22,755 bases of DNA, taken from assembly GCA_034440115.1 (NCBI GenBank), contig JAWXBM010000086.1:1-22755 (forward strand). The letters are read 5' to 3'. Every line of letters starts with the position of its first letter. Position 1 is the stretch's first letter. Both the position numbers and the translations under genes were made by a program. Of the stretch, positions 22,669 through 22,755 are shown in pieces. Source of the DNA: JAWXBM01 sp034440115. GTDB lineage: Bacteria; Pseudomonadota; Gammaproteobacteria; Xanthomonadales; SZUA-36. The notes under the pieces were generated by a model. The model did no database searches and had not been told where the DNA came from. It saw only the letters and a list, made by a program, of their open reading frames with translations.

Positions 22669-22755
22669 CCGTTGTAACCGTCATGCCGGGCTTGATCCGG
22701 TATCCAGCTCGGAAAGCTCGTGTGGATCCCGGCTCGGGGGCCGGGATGACGGAGA
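22606..22755. repeat. Cluster of GTCAT/ATGAC palindromic repeats, running to the window edge
   Basis: Unit A: ATCCCGGA (22606-22613) pairs with TCCGGGAT (22631-22638), with an inner GCGC-TTC-GCGC hairpin, inside moaE. Unit B: CGTCATGCCGGGCTTGA at 22652-22668 is repeated at 22679-22695 (unit C), which continues through ATCCCGGC...GCCGGGAT to 22751. Both A and C end in ATGACGGAGA (22637-22646 and 22746-22755). The block 22723-22751 is identical to 5387-5415. The cluster is cut by the end of the window. Confidence 0.85.

Overview
The window looks like a piece of chromosome from a gammaproteobacterium, probably environmental and not closely related to a well-studied genus. Base composition is moderately GC-rich, coding density is high, and tamA-tamB sits beside MoaA/MoaD/MoaE, a DUF3144 protein and several large exported proteins with signal peptides. 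An exact genus cannot be named from the sequence alone. I see no rRNA, tRNA, CRISPR array, transposase or phage gene.

Region 1 (198-4209, minus strand) is a tight five-gene operon. In transcription order it encodes a cupredoxin/CARDB exported protein, a TlpA-type thioredoxin, a small DUF4266 lipoprotein ending in GGGCGCN, a DUF3570 outer-membrane-type protein, and an ApbE-family FAD:protein FMN transferase. The first three junctions overlap or are very close, and the last two genes overlap by ATGA. The operon combines copper, dithiol, Cys-X-Cys and flavin-transfer functions in the envelope. It is the strongest candidate here for an undescribed system.

Region 2 (4443-10682) starts with a plus-strand LytTR response regulator that has no kinase beside it. 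It converges on minus-strand genes for an MBL-fold hydrolase, a Cu+-type P1B ATPase and an FG-GAP/ASPIC-UnbV (CRTAC1-like) exported protein. A palindromic dispersed repeat fills the convergent gap. Four 14-bp tandem repeats lie between the ATPase and the hydrolase.

Region 3 (10776-20345, plus strand) carries tamA and tamB (GTGA overlap), then an unrecognised Ala-rich exported protein that overlaps (ATGA) a large M14 zinc carboxypeptidase. The carboxypeptidase has two C-terminal copies of a domain that also ends the cupredoxin protein of region 1.

Region 4 (20422-22755, plus strand) carries a DUF3144 gene and moaA-moaD-moaE for molybdopterin synthesis. Between moaD and moaE lie two decayed copies of the moaE 5' end. 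The 3' end of moaE is built from a palindromic repeat that continues to the window edge and shares a 29-bp identical block with the repeat at about 5.4 kb.
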